Positions 1 to 8,950 of a DNA stretch of 51,755 nt are shown piece after piece. The stretch comes from Peptococcaceae bacterium. GTDB lineage: Bacteria > Bacillota > Peptococcia > Peptococcales > Peptococcaceae. How positions within the stretch are numbered: position 1 is the stretch's first letter; each line of letters starts with the position of its first letter. Below the pieces are notes generated by a model that made no database searches, had not been told where the DNA came from, and saw nothing but the letters and a program-made list of their open reading frames with translations. Position numbers and translations under genes: made by a program. The stretch covers positions 1-51,755 of the forward strand of contig CAAETY010000036.1 of the NCBI GenBank assembly GCA_900759105.1. The letters are read 5' to 3'.

Positions 1-120
1 TCATGACAAAAACCTCCTGTGTTTTCTTTATGGTTGCCAGACCATTTTCAGATTAACACAGGAGGTTTATTTCTTATACTAAAGTATTTTTTACCGACCC
101 CCAGTTGAACTGGGGGTTTA
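1..120 (-). mobile_element. IS200/IS605-like element, left end and transposase start (partial)
   Basis: Read on the minus strand, this stretch has a 21-bp palindrome (97-117, centre TTGAA), a small ATACT/AGTAT hairpin (76-87), a long leader hairpin, AGGAGG, and an ATG at position 4 that runs off the window. Subterminal palindromes followed by a structured leader and a small transposase gene are typical of IS200/IS605 elements. The right edge of the window carries a similar series of hairpins and shares a 12-nt sequence with this edge in inverse orientation (35-46 versus 51744-51755). The transposase itself lies outside, so the family call is inferred from architecture. Confidence 0.5.
4..68 (-). 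promoter_or_regulatory. Leader hairpin sequestering the ribosome site of the outward gene
   Basis: A perfect 14-bp inverted repeat (9-22 with 55-68) encloses an inner ATGGT/ACCAT hairpin (30-45). In the minus-strand transcript the 3' arm contains AGGAGG directly upstream of the ATG at position 4, so folding would hide the ribosome site. IS200 transposase mRNAs are known to be translationally silenced by such a 5' stem. The pairing is visible in the sequence; the regulatory role is inferred. Confidence 0.55.
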
Positions 121-140
121 TTTACGCTAAAGCTCCAAGC

Positions 141-176
141 AAAAAACCTGCCGAACTTAAAGTTCGACAGGTTTTT
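141..176 (-). terminator. Rho-independent terminator of the two-component operon
   Basis: A-rich/T-rich flanked hairpin whose arms CCTGCCGAACTT and AGTTCGACAGG pair except for one unpaired base. It lies immediately after the histidine kinase stop and has a T-run on the minus strand. Symmetrical flanks could let it work in both directions. Confidence 0.8.
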
Positions 177-178
177 AA

Positions 179-1636
179 TTATTGTAATCGGCACGCTTCA
201 TCTGTAGATTCACTTTCAAACTCCACAGATTCCTCATCCAACGTTGTTTCTTCAAAAGGCAGCACAACAGATACCTTTGTGCCAACGCCACGAATACTAT
301 CAATATAGAATGTCCCATCATGAAGCGCTACAATTTCGTTGACAATAGAGAGACCTAAGCCGGTCCCGCTCTGCTTGCTGGATCCTTTGTAAAATTTTTC
401 TTTTACGCGCATGAGCTCTTCACTGCTCATCCCCGGACCATTGTCTTCAACGGTAATAACAACCTGGTCATCCAAAAGATGTGATTGAATAACAATTTCA
501 GGGCATGCGCGCCCCTTTACAAACTTGAATGCATTGTCCATAACATTGATAAAGACTTGACTCAAACGGTTTTCATCCGCCATAAGCAACACATCTGTAT
601 TACCCAAATGCAATCTAAGTGCGACATTTTCTTGCTGCGCACGCGGCAAGAACTGATTATACATGCCTTCCAAAAATTCATCCAACCAAATTGGCTCTTT
701 TTCTAGCTCAATGCGGTGAGATTGTAATTTTGAGAAATCCAGCAAATCATTAACCAAACGTGTCATACGCTTGGTTTCACGCGAAATTATTTCCAATCCC
801 ATTTGCGTGGTTTCAACATCGTTCGGAGAATCCTCCAATGTTTCAACCCATCCATTAATTGATGTGAGAGGCGTCCTTAATTCATGAGAAATACTTGAAA
901 TAAAGTCATTCTTTGCCTTATAGGAAAGTGCAATATCGTCTGTCATACGATTAACCGCCTTGGAAAGCTGGCCAATTTCATCATTGTTGTACACCTTCGC
1001 TTTGATTTCCAGATTCCCATTGGCAATTTCTCTTGTCACGCGAATAAGATTGTGAATCGGCACCAAAATAATTGAGCCCATAACATGCCCTATCAGTGCG
1101 GCAAGCGCTAAGATAAACATCCCAATCATAAATACAACCAAGAAATTTGATTTCAGAAGGGCATGCGCCATCGTCATACTGGATACATAACGCATGACAC
1201 CAACAACCTTTTCGCCGTCCAAAATCGGTACTGATACGGATATAATCGATTCTCTGGTGTCAATTTTTCCTTTCCAAGAAGCATTTTCACCTTTCAATGC
1301 GTTTTTGTAATCCGGTGTTAATTCTGTTGCATTTTGCGTGTCACCACTATTGTTAATTATGAAATCACTGTTTGTATTATAAATCTCAACCAAAGCGTTT
1401 TCGTCAGTGTTCAGATTTTCAAAGATGAAGTCCTGCTTGTCTTCCATATCCCCAGCCGGTGCGTATTTATTAAACATTGTTGCACTGGCTTCGGCATTAT
1501 TCATCAGCGTCTGCTCCATCCCCGATACGTAATACTGATAAATAGCTACAAAAAACAAGCCTTCCATGATGATTAATGTAATCAGACTAATTAACACATA
1601 GCTCAGTGTCAGCTTTGTGCTGAGTCTTGATGTCAC
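179..1636 (-). CDS. Membrane sensor histidine kinase (HAMP, HisKA, HATPase)
   Basis: 485-residue sensor kinase. Membrane segment 1 is at about residues 10-37, an extracytoplasmic sensing region at 38-160 and membrane segment 2 at about 165-193, followed by a HAMP linker. The HisKA motif SISHELRTPL places the phospho-acceptor at His251. The ATPase domain follows, with its N box (NVMDNAFKF), G1 (EDNGPGM) and G2 (GTGLGLS). It should autophosphorylate and pass phosphate to the adjacent regulator. It is the last gene of the lipoprotein-regulator-kinase operon and starts at GTG two bases after the regulator stop. The layout resembles WalK/PhoR-type kinases, but there is no PAS domain and the signal is unknown. 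Confidence 0.93.
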   Translation of the reverse strand: MTSRLSTKLTLSYVLISLITLIIMEGLFFVAIYQYYVSGMEQTLMNNAEASATMFNKYAPAGDMEDKQDFIFENLNTDENALVEIYNTNSDFIINNSGDTQNATELTPDYKNALKGENASWKGKIDTRESIISVSVPILDGEKVVGVMRYVSSMTMAHALLKSNFLVVFMIGMFILALAALIGHVMGSIILVPIHNLIRVTREIANGNLEIKAKVYNNDEIGQLSKAVNRMTDDIALSYKAKNDFISSISHELRTPLTSINGWVETLEDSPNDVETTQMGLEIISRETKRMTRLVNDLLDFSKLQSHRIELEKEPIWLDEFLEGMYNQFLPRAQQENVALRLHLGNTDVLLMADENRLSQVFINVMDNAFKFVKGRACPEIVIQSHLLDDQVVITVEDNGPGMSSEELMRVKEKFYKGSSKQSGTGLGLSIVNEIVALHDGTFYIDSIRGVGTKVSVVLPFEETTLDEESVEFESESTDEACRLQ

Positions 1637-1638
1637 AA

Positions 1639-2337
1639 TCAGTCACCGCCCCACCAACGGTAGCCATAGCCCCATACTTTTTCAATGTATTTTGGTTTGG
1701 ATGGATTTTCTTCGATTTTTTGTCGAATTCGTCGAATGTTAACATCAACAATCTTGAAATCGCCTACATAGTTGTATCCCCAAACGTTATTCAAAATTTC
1801 ATCACGGTGTACCGCTTTATTGGCATTTTCCATGAAGTATTTTACCAATGAAAATTCAATCGGCGTGAGTTCAATTTCTTTACCGTTTTTGAGAAAACGA
1901 CGTTCATCAACATTCATGGTAAATATACCGGTAACGAGTTCTTTGGCATCTTCAGTGCTTTCATCCACTTGAATAGAAAGACGACGCAAAAGCGCATTAA
2001 TACGTGCCAAAAGTTCTTTCGGACTAAATGGTTTTACAATATAATCATCCGCACCGGCTTCAAGACCTTCAATTTTATTTTCTTCTTGTCCCTTTGCTGT
2101 AAGAATAATTACCCCCAATTGTGGAAAGGTTTCACGTGCTTTAGCACATACTTCATAGCCGTTAATGCCCGGAAGCATCACGTCCAAAAGCACAATATCT
2201 ACACTGTCGTCAAGCTTTTCAAGGGCTTCTTCGCCACTTGCTGCTTCAATGACATCAAAATTATTACGTTTCAAATTTACTTTGATAAAACCACGAATGG
2301 CTTCTTCGTCTTCTACAACTAAAATTTTATTTGCCAT
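1639..2337 (-). CDS. OmpR/PhoB-family response regulator
   Basis: 232-residue regulator. The receiver domain (about 4-118) has an acidic pocket, phospho-acceptor Asp52 (VLLDVMLPG), the switch Thr in ILTAKG and Lys in VKPF. A winged-helix DNA-binding domain follows (about 135-230, ending KVWGYGYRW). The ATG at 2337 is chosen because AAGGAGGT lies six bases upstream; an in-frame start six codons earlier has no such site. That ribosome site overlaps the end of the upstream lipoprotein gene, so translation is probably coupled. It is expected to be phosphorylated by the downstream kinase; its targets are unknown. Confidence 0.95.
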   Translation of the reverse strand: MANKILVVEDEEAIRGFIKVNLKRNNFDVIEAASGEEALEKLDDSVDIVLLDVMLPGINGYEVCAKARETFPQLGVIILTAKGQEENKIEGLEAGADDYIVKPFSPKELLARINALLRRLSIQVDESTEDAKELVTGIFTMNVDERRFLKNGKEIELTPIEFSLVKYFMENANKAVHRDEILNNVWGYNYVGDFKIVDVNIRRIRQKIEENPSKPKYIEKVWGYGYRWWGGD

Positions 2338-2338
2338 T

Positions 2339-3637
2339 TTATTGACCTCCTTCAATTTGGAAGGCTTCCCTAATAATGTTTTCGTTTATAGGTTGCTTTG
2401 TAAAGGTGCTTCTGTTACACCGCGCAAAATATGACCGTTGGTGACTCGGAGAAGTGCCCAACGAAATAATGCCTTCTTTATTTTTTATGTTTTCTGCCTC
2501 TGTTTCCGACTGCGCATACAAAATGAACGCAGGTTCACTGTTTGCCCCATCGTAAAATCTTACCTGGCTCGAACCTTTTTCGGTAATAAATTGATGGCGC
2601 ACTTGATCGAGGCTTTCGGTCGGCAGCACAAAGGTATATCCATCCGAATTGTTATCCAATACACCATAACCGTATTCCAGGCCGTTTCTGCCATCCCATC
2701 TTTTCCATGCCTTGATATAATCTCCGGCAGTATGTTTTAATGCTTCAATCGGCTTTATCACAGTACGAATATCGAGCACATTGTCACCGGTCGCATCACC
2801 AATCAATGATAGACCACTACTTGAGGAATTAACATTTAAGACACGTGCGCTCATTTGTTCATCAAAACCGTTCTTTGCATTTGGCAACAAAAGCTCTACG
2901 TCATAATTTATATAATCACCGGTATGCACCAGATATATGCCTTGCTTGTTGTGTCCAACGTTACCGTATTTCAAATCCACACAATTGCCATCGTAGGTTT
3001 TCTGATAAACACATTGTGCTTCATTTTTAAATTCGTATTTAAACAACGTCGTTGTCGGAGTGGTTTCACTGCTATCATTTAAGGCACACAATACCGCGTA
3101 TGCACCATCATTATTGATATCTACAATTTGCAGCCTTGTATAATTGATTTGGTCAATCGCTTCAAAGCCTTTTTCGCCAACCCGATACACATAGAGTACA
3201 TTGTAGCCACCCATATCAGCGCCAATGCACACTTCCTGTTTACCATCTTTATCAATATCTAGAAGCTTAAAGTAATCAATGCCGTTCCCATATTGTTTGA
3301 TTTGGTCCAACGCCATCCAATCGCCGGTAGGCTCTTCTTTTAGAAGCATTGCCCCAACTTCATAGCCGTTGCGCTTGGTCCAAAACACCAGCTTCTCTTT
3401 GGTCCCGTCCCCATCGACATCCAAATCTACCACAGCTGCAGGATGATCCATGTTTTCCGGAATTTCCAATCGTTCATCGTTGGAAAGAAATGGATTGATT
3501 AGGACTCTCTCTACGTACTGCTCCTGCGTTGTTGCCGGCGGCAAAATCAACGTCGAAGGATCTTCAAATATCAGGGAACAACCACTCATGACAAACAAAG
3601 GAAATGTCATCAAACATATTATTAAAGTTTTCTTCAT
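2339..3637 (-). CDS. Lipoprotein with VCBS/FG-GAP-like calcium-binding repeats
   Basis: 432 residues. A lipoprotein signal with lipobox MSGC (Cys20) indicates export and lipidation. Several acidic loops of the DxDxDG type recur through the mature protein (DVDGDGTKEK, DIDKDGKQEV, DINNDG, DNNSDGY), the signature of calcium-binding blades in VCBS/FG-GAP beta-propellers. It is the first gene of an operon with a response regulator and kinase and has its own AGGAGG site, so it may be an accessory sensor or a cell-surface target of the system. The exact function is not recognised. Confidence 0.8.
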   Translation of the reverse strand: MKKTLIICLMTFPLFVMSGCSLIFEDPSTLILPPATTQEQYVERVLINPFLSNDERLEIPENMDHPAAVVDLDVDGDGTKEKLVFWTKRNGYEVGAMLLKEEPTGDWMALDQIKQYGNGIDYFKLLDIDKDGKQEVCIGADMGGYNVLYVYRVGEKGFEAIDQINYTRLQIVDINNDGAYAVLCALNDSSETTPTTTLFKYEFKNEAQCVYQKTYDGNCVDLKYGNVGHNKQGIYLVHTGDYINYDVELLLPNAKNGFDEQMSARVLNVNSSSSGLSLIGDATGDNVLDIRTVIKPIEALKHTAGDYIKAWKRWDGRNGLEYGYGVLDNNSDGYTFVLPTESLDQVRHQFITEKGSSQVRFYDGANSEPAFILYAQSETEAENIKNKEGIISLGTSPSHQRSYFARCNRSTFTKQPINENIIREAFQIEGGQ

Positions 3638-3747
3638 GTTGCCTCCTGTTCATTATCTTTCCACTATATCATATCTTACTGTGAACAATTACGAAAGACT
3701 TTCAACCAAATTAACACTAAATAACAACAAAATCAAAGCATTTCCAT

Positions 3748-3776
3748 AAAAAATAAGCCCTTTAGTGACATGCTTA
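3748..3776 (-). terminator. Weak hairpin plus U-run after the ABC permease
   Basis: On the minus strand a 5-bp TAAGC/GCTTA stem with a 13-nt loop is followed by six T residues, 18 bases past the permease stop. The short stem makes it a weak terminator candidate. It lies between the long cyd-pgeF-ABC operon and the lipoprotein operon. Confidence 0.4.
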
Positions 3777-3794
3777 GGTCAATATATAAACACT

Positions 3795-4532
3795 TTAAAG
3801 CCAACGGCAGCAGCGTTTTTCAATAAAATAGATGCACTCGTAAAAGAGCACGCCCAAAAGCGCCATGCCGATAATGCCGGCAAACATATTCGGATAATCA
3901 CGGCAGCCCATACCATCTAGGATAAGATAGCCAAGCCCATCGAAAGAAGCAAAGGTTTCTGAAAAAAAGAGCACCGCCACAGATGTTCCGACACTGATAC
4001 GTAGTGATGTCAGCATGGCTGGCAAGCACGCCGGCATGAGCAAGTGGCGAAAAATCGCCCATTTATTTTTGCTCAAGGTATACATTGCATCCACACTTTC
4101 CTGTGGAAGCTGATGCGATGCATCACAAACTACCACAAAAATTTGAAAGAAAATAATTAAGGTGATGAGAATGATTTTAGGCAGGTTTCCAAGTCCAAAG
4201 AGCACTACAAGAATTGGCAAAAAGACCACTTTTGGCAAAGGATAGAGAATCGCAACCAAAGGATTGGACATATGATAGAGGGTATTGTTACGCCCACACG
4301 CAAGTCCAAGCGGAACCGCCAGCACCACACCTAACACCGTGCTCAGAAACACACGCATTGCACTAATTTGAAAGTTTGGCCACATTTTCCCCTCTTTGCA
4401 CAATGTAACAAAAGCTTCAAAACTCTGCCATGGTGTTGGCAAAAACGCTTTATCAAGTGCCACACTCGCACCATGCCAAATCAAAAGCAACGCCACGGAA
4501 GTAACAATGATAGAAATCGCTTTGTTTTTCAT
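3795..4532 (-). CDS. ABC transporter permease, NitT/TauT (SsuC-like) family
   Basis: 245-residue integral membrane protein with about six hydrophobic segments and the BPD-type cytoplasmic loop around residues 160-190 that contacts the ATPase. It forms the transmembrane channel for a small organic solute together with the ATPase and binding lipoprotein encoded just upstream. Its ATG overlaps the ATPase stop (ATGA). The family imports nitrate, taurine, sulfonates or thiamine precursors; the sequence does not identify the substrate. Confidence 0.88.
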   Translation of the reverse strand: MKNKAISIIVTSVALLLIWHGASVALDKAFLPTPWQSFEAFVTLCKEGKMWPNFQISAMRVFLSTVLGVVLAVPLGLACGRNNTLYHMSNPLVAILYPLPKVVFLPILVVLFGLGNLPKIILITLIIFFQIFVVVCDASHQLPQESVDAMYTLSKNKWAIFRHLLMPACLPAMLTSLRISVGTSVAVLFFSETFASFDGLGYLILDGMGCRDYPNMFAGIIGMALLGVLFYECIYFIEKRCCRWL

Positions 4533-5272
4533 GCTTTACTCCCTTCCAGCATCGATTTTATTTTTGCACATTGTGCCACAAAAATTTGATTGTAACGCTC
4601 ATGTGGCGTGAGGGTGTTGTCAATCACCACCGGCTGTGCCCCATCTTTGTCGTAAACCAACAGGTGGTCACAGATATACACAGCCTCTTCGATACTGTGC
4701 GTTACAAGCACCATCGTTACATTACTTTCCACCGAAAGTCGCAACACATCTTCCTGAAGACTTTCACGCGTAAGCGCGTCCAACGCCGAAAAAGGCTCAT
4801 CCATCAGCAATACCTGTGGATGTTCAATGAGTGCGCGACCAATTGCAACACGTTGACACTGCCCGCCGGAAAGCTGTTTTGGAAAACGCTTTTCCATACC
4901 TTCAAGGCCTAAACGCGTCAACTCTTTTGACACACGTTTGTCAATTTCATCACGCGGCATTTTTTTGAGTAATAGTGGCAAGGCCAGGTTTTGCTTTACG
5001 GTTTTCCAACGAAAAAGGCCATATTGCTGTTGAATAAAGCTCACACCGCTCATCGGTGCCTGCGCCTTTTCGCCGCGACAGAGCACCTCACCCGTTTGCG
5101 GCTGTTTCAAGCCCGCAAGCAAATAGAGCAGTGTCGTTTTTCCACAGCCGGATGGACCAATTAATGCCCATCGCTCCTTTGGGCGAATTTCCCAATTAAA
5201 ATGATTGAGGATGGCATTGCCATCCTCATAAGTATACGAAACGTCTTTTAAATGATAAATCACAAGCCTCAC
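4529..5272 (-). CDS. ABC transporter ATPase, NitT/TauT (SsuB-like) family
   Basis: 247-residue nucleotide-binding subunit. It has Walker A GPSGCGKTT, signature LSGGQCQRVAIGRA, Walker B VLLMDEP and switch histidine (VTHS). It powers uptake by the neighbouring permease. A GTG start overlaps the stop codon of the binding-protein gene (GTGA); an alternative GTG three codons later is possible. The arrangement binding protein-ATPase-permease, all overlapping, shows a single translationally coupled transporter. Confidence 0.93.
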   Translation of the reverse strand: MRLVIYHLKDVSYTYEDGNAILNHFNWEIRPKERWALIGPSGCGKTTLLYLLAGLKQPQTGEVLCRGEKAQAPMSGVSFIQQQYGLFRWKTVKQNLALPLLLKKMPRDEIDKRVSKELTRLGLEGMEKRFPKQLSGGQCQRVAIGRALIEHPQVLLMDEPFSALDALTRESLQEDVLRLSVESNVTMVLVTHSIEEAVYICDHLLVYDKDGAQPVVIDNTLTPHERYNQIFVAQCAKIKSMLEGSKA

Positions 5273-6297
5273 TCTTTCACAAAAGAGGTATCAACGAGAT
5301 CCGCATAGCTGTATACCTTATCAAGCATTTTCTTTTCTACCATCCATGCTTCAAGGCGAGTCACTTCCTGTTCGTTAGGTACTGTGCCAGGAGAGAAGGT
5401 TGGCATCGGATAAGTTTCTTGGAGCTCTTCCGGTACTCTAGCCTTTTCCATCAAGAGCGCACGATATTTATCAGGATGTTCGTTGATATCAGTCATGCTG
5501 TCTTGAAGCACCTTCACAAACGTTTTGAGCTCGCTCTTGTGTTTACTCATAAACTCGTTGGTCGCAAGATAAACAGATTGAGAGTAATTTTCATCCAAAG
5601 TGGTGTCATCAATCACAGCCACGCCACCCTTAGAAATTGCAAAAGTCGCAAGTGGGTCCGGTAAAATAGCCGCGTCAATGTCCTTGCCTTGCAAGAGTGT
5701 TTCAACACGGAGCATCAAGTCCGGCATATTAACAAGTTCAATGCCGCTTGCATCCAAATCGAAGTAATCTTCATATTGTGCCATGAGATATTCCATCATG
5801 GTATTGGTGGAAATCGCTACACGTTTCCCAATTAAATCTTCCGGTTTTTCAATTCCGCTATTTGGCGCTGCTACAACCACAAAACGGCCTTCAGTTGGGT
5901 CCGCCCCAAAAGCCATGTTGATAACCTTGGTATCGGTATCGGCTTTCTTCATCAAGCTTTGAACAATCATATCATTCATGACGATATCCAATTCGCCAGC
6001 TTCTACTGCTTTGGATTGATCTGCGCTACTCTTAAACGGATATACTTCCACATTCAAGCCTGCAGCTTCAAACATTCCTTCTTGTTCAGCCGCAAAAATT
6101 GGTAAGCTATCTGCAATGCTGAGCACACCCACGCGAATGGTTTCATCGCTAGGTTGCTCAACAGTGGCAGAGTCAACAGATGCCGGTTCCTTTGCTGCAC
6201 TGTCAACCGGCGCTTCATTGCTTCCGCAAGCCGCAAGGCTTACAGCCATCACACCGCAGAGTGCCACTGCACATAACTTCTTGGTCCACTTAAACAT
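5269..6297 (-). CDS. ABC transporter substrate-binding lipoprotein (NMT1/THI5-like)
   Basis: 342 residues from the ATG at 6297; an in-frame TTG six codons upstream is less likely. The lipoprotein signal ends at LAAC. After an Ala/Ser-rich linker, the periplasmic-binding fold starts with IRVGVLSIADSLPIFAA and continues with segments typical of the NMT1/THI5-like and SsuA/TauA families (GELDIVMND, DLIGKRVAIS, DAAILPDP). It captures the substrate outside the membrane and delivers it to the permease. The ligand could be a pyrimidine, sulfonate or another small molecule. The gene directly follows the NIF3-like gene in the same operon. Confidence 0.85.
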   Translation of the reverse strand: MFKWTKKLCAVALCGVMAVSLAACGSNEAPVDSAAKEPASVDSATVEQPSDETIRVGVLSIADSLPIFAAEQEGMFEAAGLNVEVYPFKSSADQSKAVEAGELDIVMNDMIVQSLMKKADTDTKVINMAFGADPTEGRFVVVAAPNSGIEKPEDLIGKRVAISTNTMMEYLMAQYEDYFDLDASGIELVNMPDLMLRVETLLQGKDIDAAILPDPLATFAISKGGVAVIDDTTLDENYSQSVYLATNEFMSKHKSELKTFVKVLQDSMTDINEHPDKYRALLMEKARVPEELQETYPMPTFSPGTVPNEQEVTRLEAWMVEKKMLDKVYSYADLVDTSFVKE

Positions 6298-6315
6298 GTC
6301 TACAAAAACCCCCAA

Positions 6316-7422
6316 TTATTTAATATATTTTATAAAGCTTTCTTCTTTTTCGGAAATCTCAATGCAAAGTCCCTCATTGAATGTTTCCGTTAAATACGAT
6401 TGAAGCGCACTGAGCACCGGGCGTTCACCACCAAAGTGTGATACATCCACCATTGTCATGCCCATTTCTATTGCACGCTGTGCATCGTGATACTTCATGT
6501 CCCCGGTTATGAAAACATCACTTCCTGCACGTTTAGCATCATCCAACAGTTCGCAAGCACTCCCCCCGCAAAGCGCAACGGTTTTCACCATGCGTTCAGC
6601 GTCTCCGGCAACACTAACGACCGGCACATTTAGTACATCTTTAATCTGTAATAGCCAATCTGATAGTCGCATTTCAGATGGTAATTCCCCAACACGCCCC
6701 AAGTAAGCACGTGTTGCACTGCCTTCATTCACGAATACATCGTACGCCACTTCTTCATAAGGATGCGCACGAAGCATCGCATCAATTACCGCATGCAGCT
6801 GCGCACGTTCAACCAACACTTCAAGGCGTGTTTCTTCTACAGTTTCTACTTTGCCAATTTCTCCCAAATATGGATTAGCACCGGATTTTGGTGCAAATTG
6901 CCCGTTTCCAACCACGCTCCATGCACAAAATTCATAATTGCCCTGTGCACCAGCACCTGCATGAAACATTGCTGCTTTTACCGCTTCTGCGTGCGTCATT
7001 GGCACAAACACCACCACTTTATAACGTGGTGTCTCCGCTGTTTGCTGCAAGCCTCTCACATTTACTAGACCTAAACGCGCAGCAAGCACATCATTGACCC
7101 CACCTTGAGCAATATCCAGATTGGTATGTGCACAATATAGTGCAATGTCATGCTTTATGCATGCGTGGCTCATACGCCCAATTACCGTATCCGTGCGCAA
7201 GGTTTTTACGCCTTTAAAGATAAACGGGTGATGCGTCACTATCATATCACAGCCGCGTTCAACGGCTTCTTCTACCACTTTTTCGGATGGTGTTAATGCA
7301 AGCAATACACGGTCTGCCTTGTCTTCCGGTCCACCAATTTGCAAGCCTACATTATCCCAGTCCTCTTTCAAATGAATCGGCGCCAACGTTTCCATCGCGC
7401 GAACAATATCTTTTACTTGCAT
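6316..7422 (-). CDS. NIF3-like dinuclear metal protein (DUF34)
   Basis: 368 residues from the ATG at 7422, which matches the usual family N-terminus (VKDIVRAMETLAP). Metal-site motifs are THHPFIF near the N-terminus, HTNLD in the middle and DVSHFGGE near the C-terminus. The long form carries the central inserted PII-like domain (about 130-230). Proteins of this family are hexameric and bind two metals; some are annotated as GTP cyclohydrolase I type 2, but the cellular role is unsettled. It overlaps trmK by ten bases, a pairing seen widely in Bacillota. Confidence 0.9.
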   Translation of the reverse strand: MQVKDIVRAMETLAPIHLKEDWDNVGLQIGGPEDKADRVLLALTPSEKVVEEAVERGCDMIVTHHPFIFKGVKTLRTDTVIGRMSHACIKHDIALYCAHTNLDIAQGGVNDVLAARLGLVNVRGLQQTAETPRYKVVVFVPMTHAEAVKAAMFHAGAGAQGNYEFCAWSVVGNGQFAPKSGANPYLGEIGKVETVEETRLEVLVERAQLHAVIDAMLRAHPYEEVAYDVFVNEGSATRAYLGRVGELPSEMRLSDWLLQIKDVLNVPVVSVAGDAERMVKTVALCGGSACELLDDAKRAGSDVFITGDMKYHDAQRAIEMGMTMVDVSHFGGERPVLSALQSYLTETFNEGLCIEISEKEESFIKYIK

Positions 7423-8111
7423 AGATAAAGTGTCTCCCATTCCTGCCATAATTTCATTAAACGGTCGTACTGTGCCGCCACATCCTCACGACGATGGCGC
7501 ACCTCTTCCCAAGCGGAAAGCAGGCGTTCATCGCTTTCTCTGCGCATTTCAAAATACGCACGTGTTGTTTCATTACACTGCCTTGGTAATTCGATTCCGA
7601 AATAGCATTCCAGCTCTGTGTATTGTACCGGTGATGCACTTGGTTCTAACGTAAACACTTCATAATAATGGTCGTTTTCATAAATGACCGATTCATTGGC
7701 CACTGTAAAATTGTTGTCTATTGCCCAATGTCGCAAAATCCATGGGGCTACATTTGGCGATACTACAATGCGTGAAAGCATTTTCGTCACTTCCGGTCGC
7801 GCTGATAAAATATCTGCCATCAGGCCGGCGCCCATTCCGGCAATAGTCACCACATCAACATCCCCGGGTGCAATCGCATTAAGCCCATCCCCTAAACGGA
7901 GCTCAAGCATGCTGTGGTCAAGACATGCACGCTGCGCATTCTTATCCGCTGCCTCTAGTGGGCCACGGTTAATGTCGCAACCAATGGCATGCGCAACCTG
8001 CCCACGCTTTACCAATTCAATCGGAAGGTAAGCATGGTCACAACCGATATCCGCCATACGCGCGCCTTGTGGCACCATTTGTGCCACTTGCTCTAAGCGT
8101 TTTGATAGCAT
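7413..8111 (-). CDS. trmK: tRNA (adenine22-N1)-methyltransferase TrmK
   Basis: 232-residue Rossmann methyltransferase. The SAM motif ADIGCDHAYLPIELV lies near residue 20, with IGCDINRGPL and the post-motif block VTIAGMGAGLM that is typical of TrmK. It methylates N1 of A22 in tRNA. A coiled C-terminal helical region (about 165-230) is present, as in the family. Strong AGGAGG before the ATG. The neighbour NIF3-like gene is the classic genomic partner. Confidence 0.93.
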   Translation of the reverse strand: MLSKRLEQVAQMVPQGARMADIGCDHAYLPIELVKRGQVAHAIGCDINRGPLEAADKNAQRACLDHSMLELRLGDGLNAIAPGDVDVVTIAGMGAGLMADILSARPEVTKMLSRIVVSPNVAPWILRHWAIDNNFTVANESVIYENDHYYEVFTLEPSASPVQYTELECYFGIELPRQCNETTRAYFEMRRESDERLLSAWEEVRHRREDVAAQYDRLMKLWQEWETLYLCK

Positions 8112-8123
8112 GACATCCTCCTA

Positions 8124-8939
8124 TTATTTCAACATAATAAATGCCGCCTGACGGCCTACGTCATCTCCCAAACGGCGGCGATGCGAAAAGAACAAATCAT
8201 CTCGTGCAAAAGTAGACACGTCAAGCACAGTGATGTGTTCTTTTAACACACCAGCGGTCACAAGCTGATCCACGTTGGCTTGCCAGATATTAAACAAATA
8301 TTTTCCGTTTTTACGCGTTTTCAACAGATACTCCGGACGTTTACTGTGGGCACGTACCGCTTCGCTGACTTCTTCGCCTACTTCAAAGTTATTTGTGTCA
8401 ATGGCCGGACCAACTGCAACGATTAAATCTTCCGGCTTTGACCCGTAAGCGTTTTGCATCGCCTTTACTGTTTCCATGCAAATTCCCGCAACAGTCCCAC
8501 GCCAGCCGGCATGACAAGCACCAATAGCTTGTTGTACCGGGTCGTAGAAAAGCACCGGCACACAATCTGCATAAGTTACGAATAGTGCTCGACGTGGCAC
8601 ATTGGTAATCATCCCATCAGCATCGCCTAATGCCGTATCTGCCGAAAGAAATCCTTTGCCACCGTCTTGCTCACCCACTTGAAGCACGATATTGGAATGC
8701 ATAAAATGCAAACTCACTACTTCATCTGCAATCACGCCAAAGCGAGACATAAAGCATTTACGGTTATCTCGCACCACAGCAATATCATCGCCGGTATGAA
8801 GTCCAAGATTCAAATCGGTATATGGGAACGAACTTTTGCCACCATGACGCGTGCTAAATGCATGCATGATACGATCCGCTTGTGCAAAAGCCTCCGCTTC
8901 TAGCCACACCATTTCTCCATCTGTTTTAATTTGATACAT
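8124..8939 (-). CDS. pgeF: Laccase-domain protein PgeF (purine nucleoside phosphorylase/peptidoglycan editing type)
   Basis: 271 residues from the ATG at 8939 (AAGGGTGAG six bases upstream). Family signatures are FSTRHGG, LNLGLHTGDD, ADCVPVLFYD and the metal-binding HAGWRG block. Members are multicopper-oxidase-like proteins reported to act on purine nucleosides or to prevent misincorporation into peptidoglycan precursors. Its ribosome site overlaps the cydC stop, so it is in the cydDC operon. Confidence 0.9.
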   Translation of the reverse strand: MYQIKTDGEMVWLEAEAFAQADRIMHAFSTRHGGKSSFPYTDLNLGLHTGDDIAVVRDNRKCFMSRFGVIADEVVSLHFMHSNIVLQVGEQDGGKGFLSADTALGDADGMITNVPRRALFVTYADCVPVLFYDPVQQAIGACHAGWRGTVAGICMETVKAMQNAYGSKPEDLIVAVGPAIDTNNFEVGEEVSEAVRAHSKRPEYLLKTRKNGKYLFNIWQANVDQLVTAGVLKEHITVLDVSTFARDDLFFSHRRRLGDDVGRQAAFIMLK

Positions 8940-8950
8940 TCTACTCACCC

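Noticed and set aside
6298..6320. TPP riboswitch before the THI5-like binding protein
   Set aside because: The gene follows the NIF3-like gene almost directly; there is no room for a leader, so a thiamine link is not supported.
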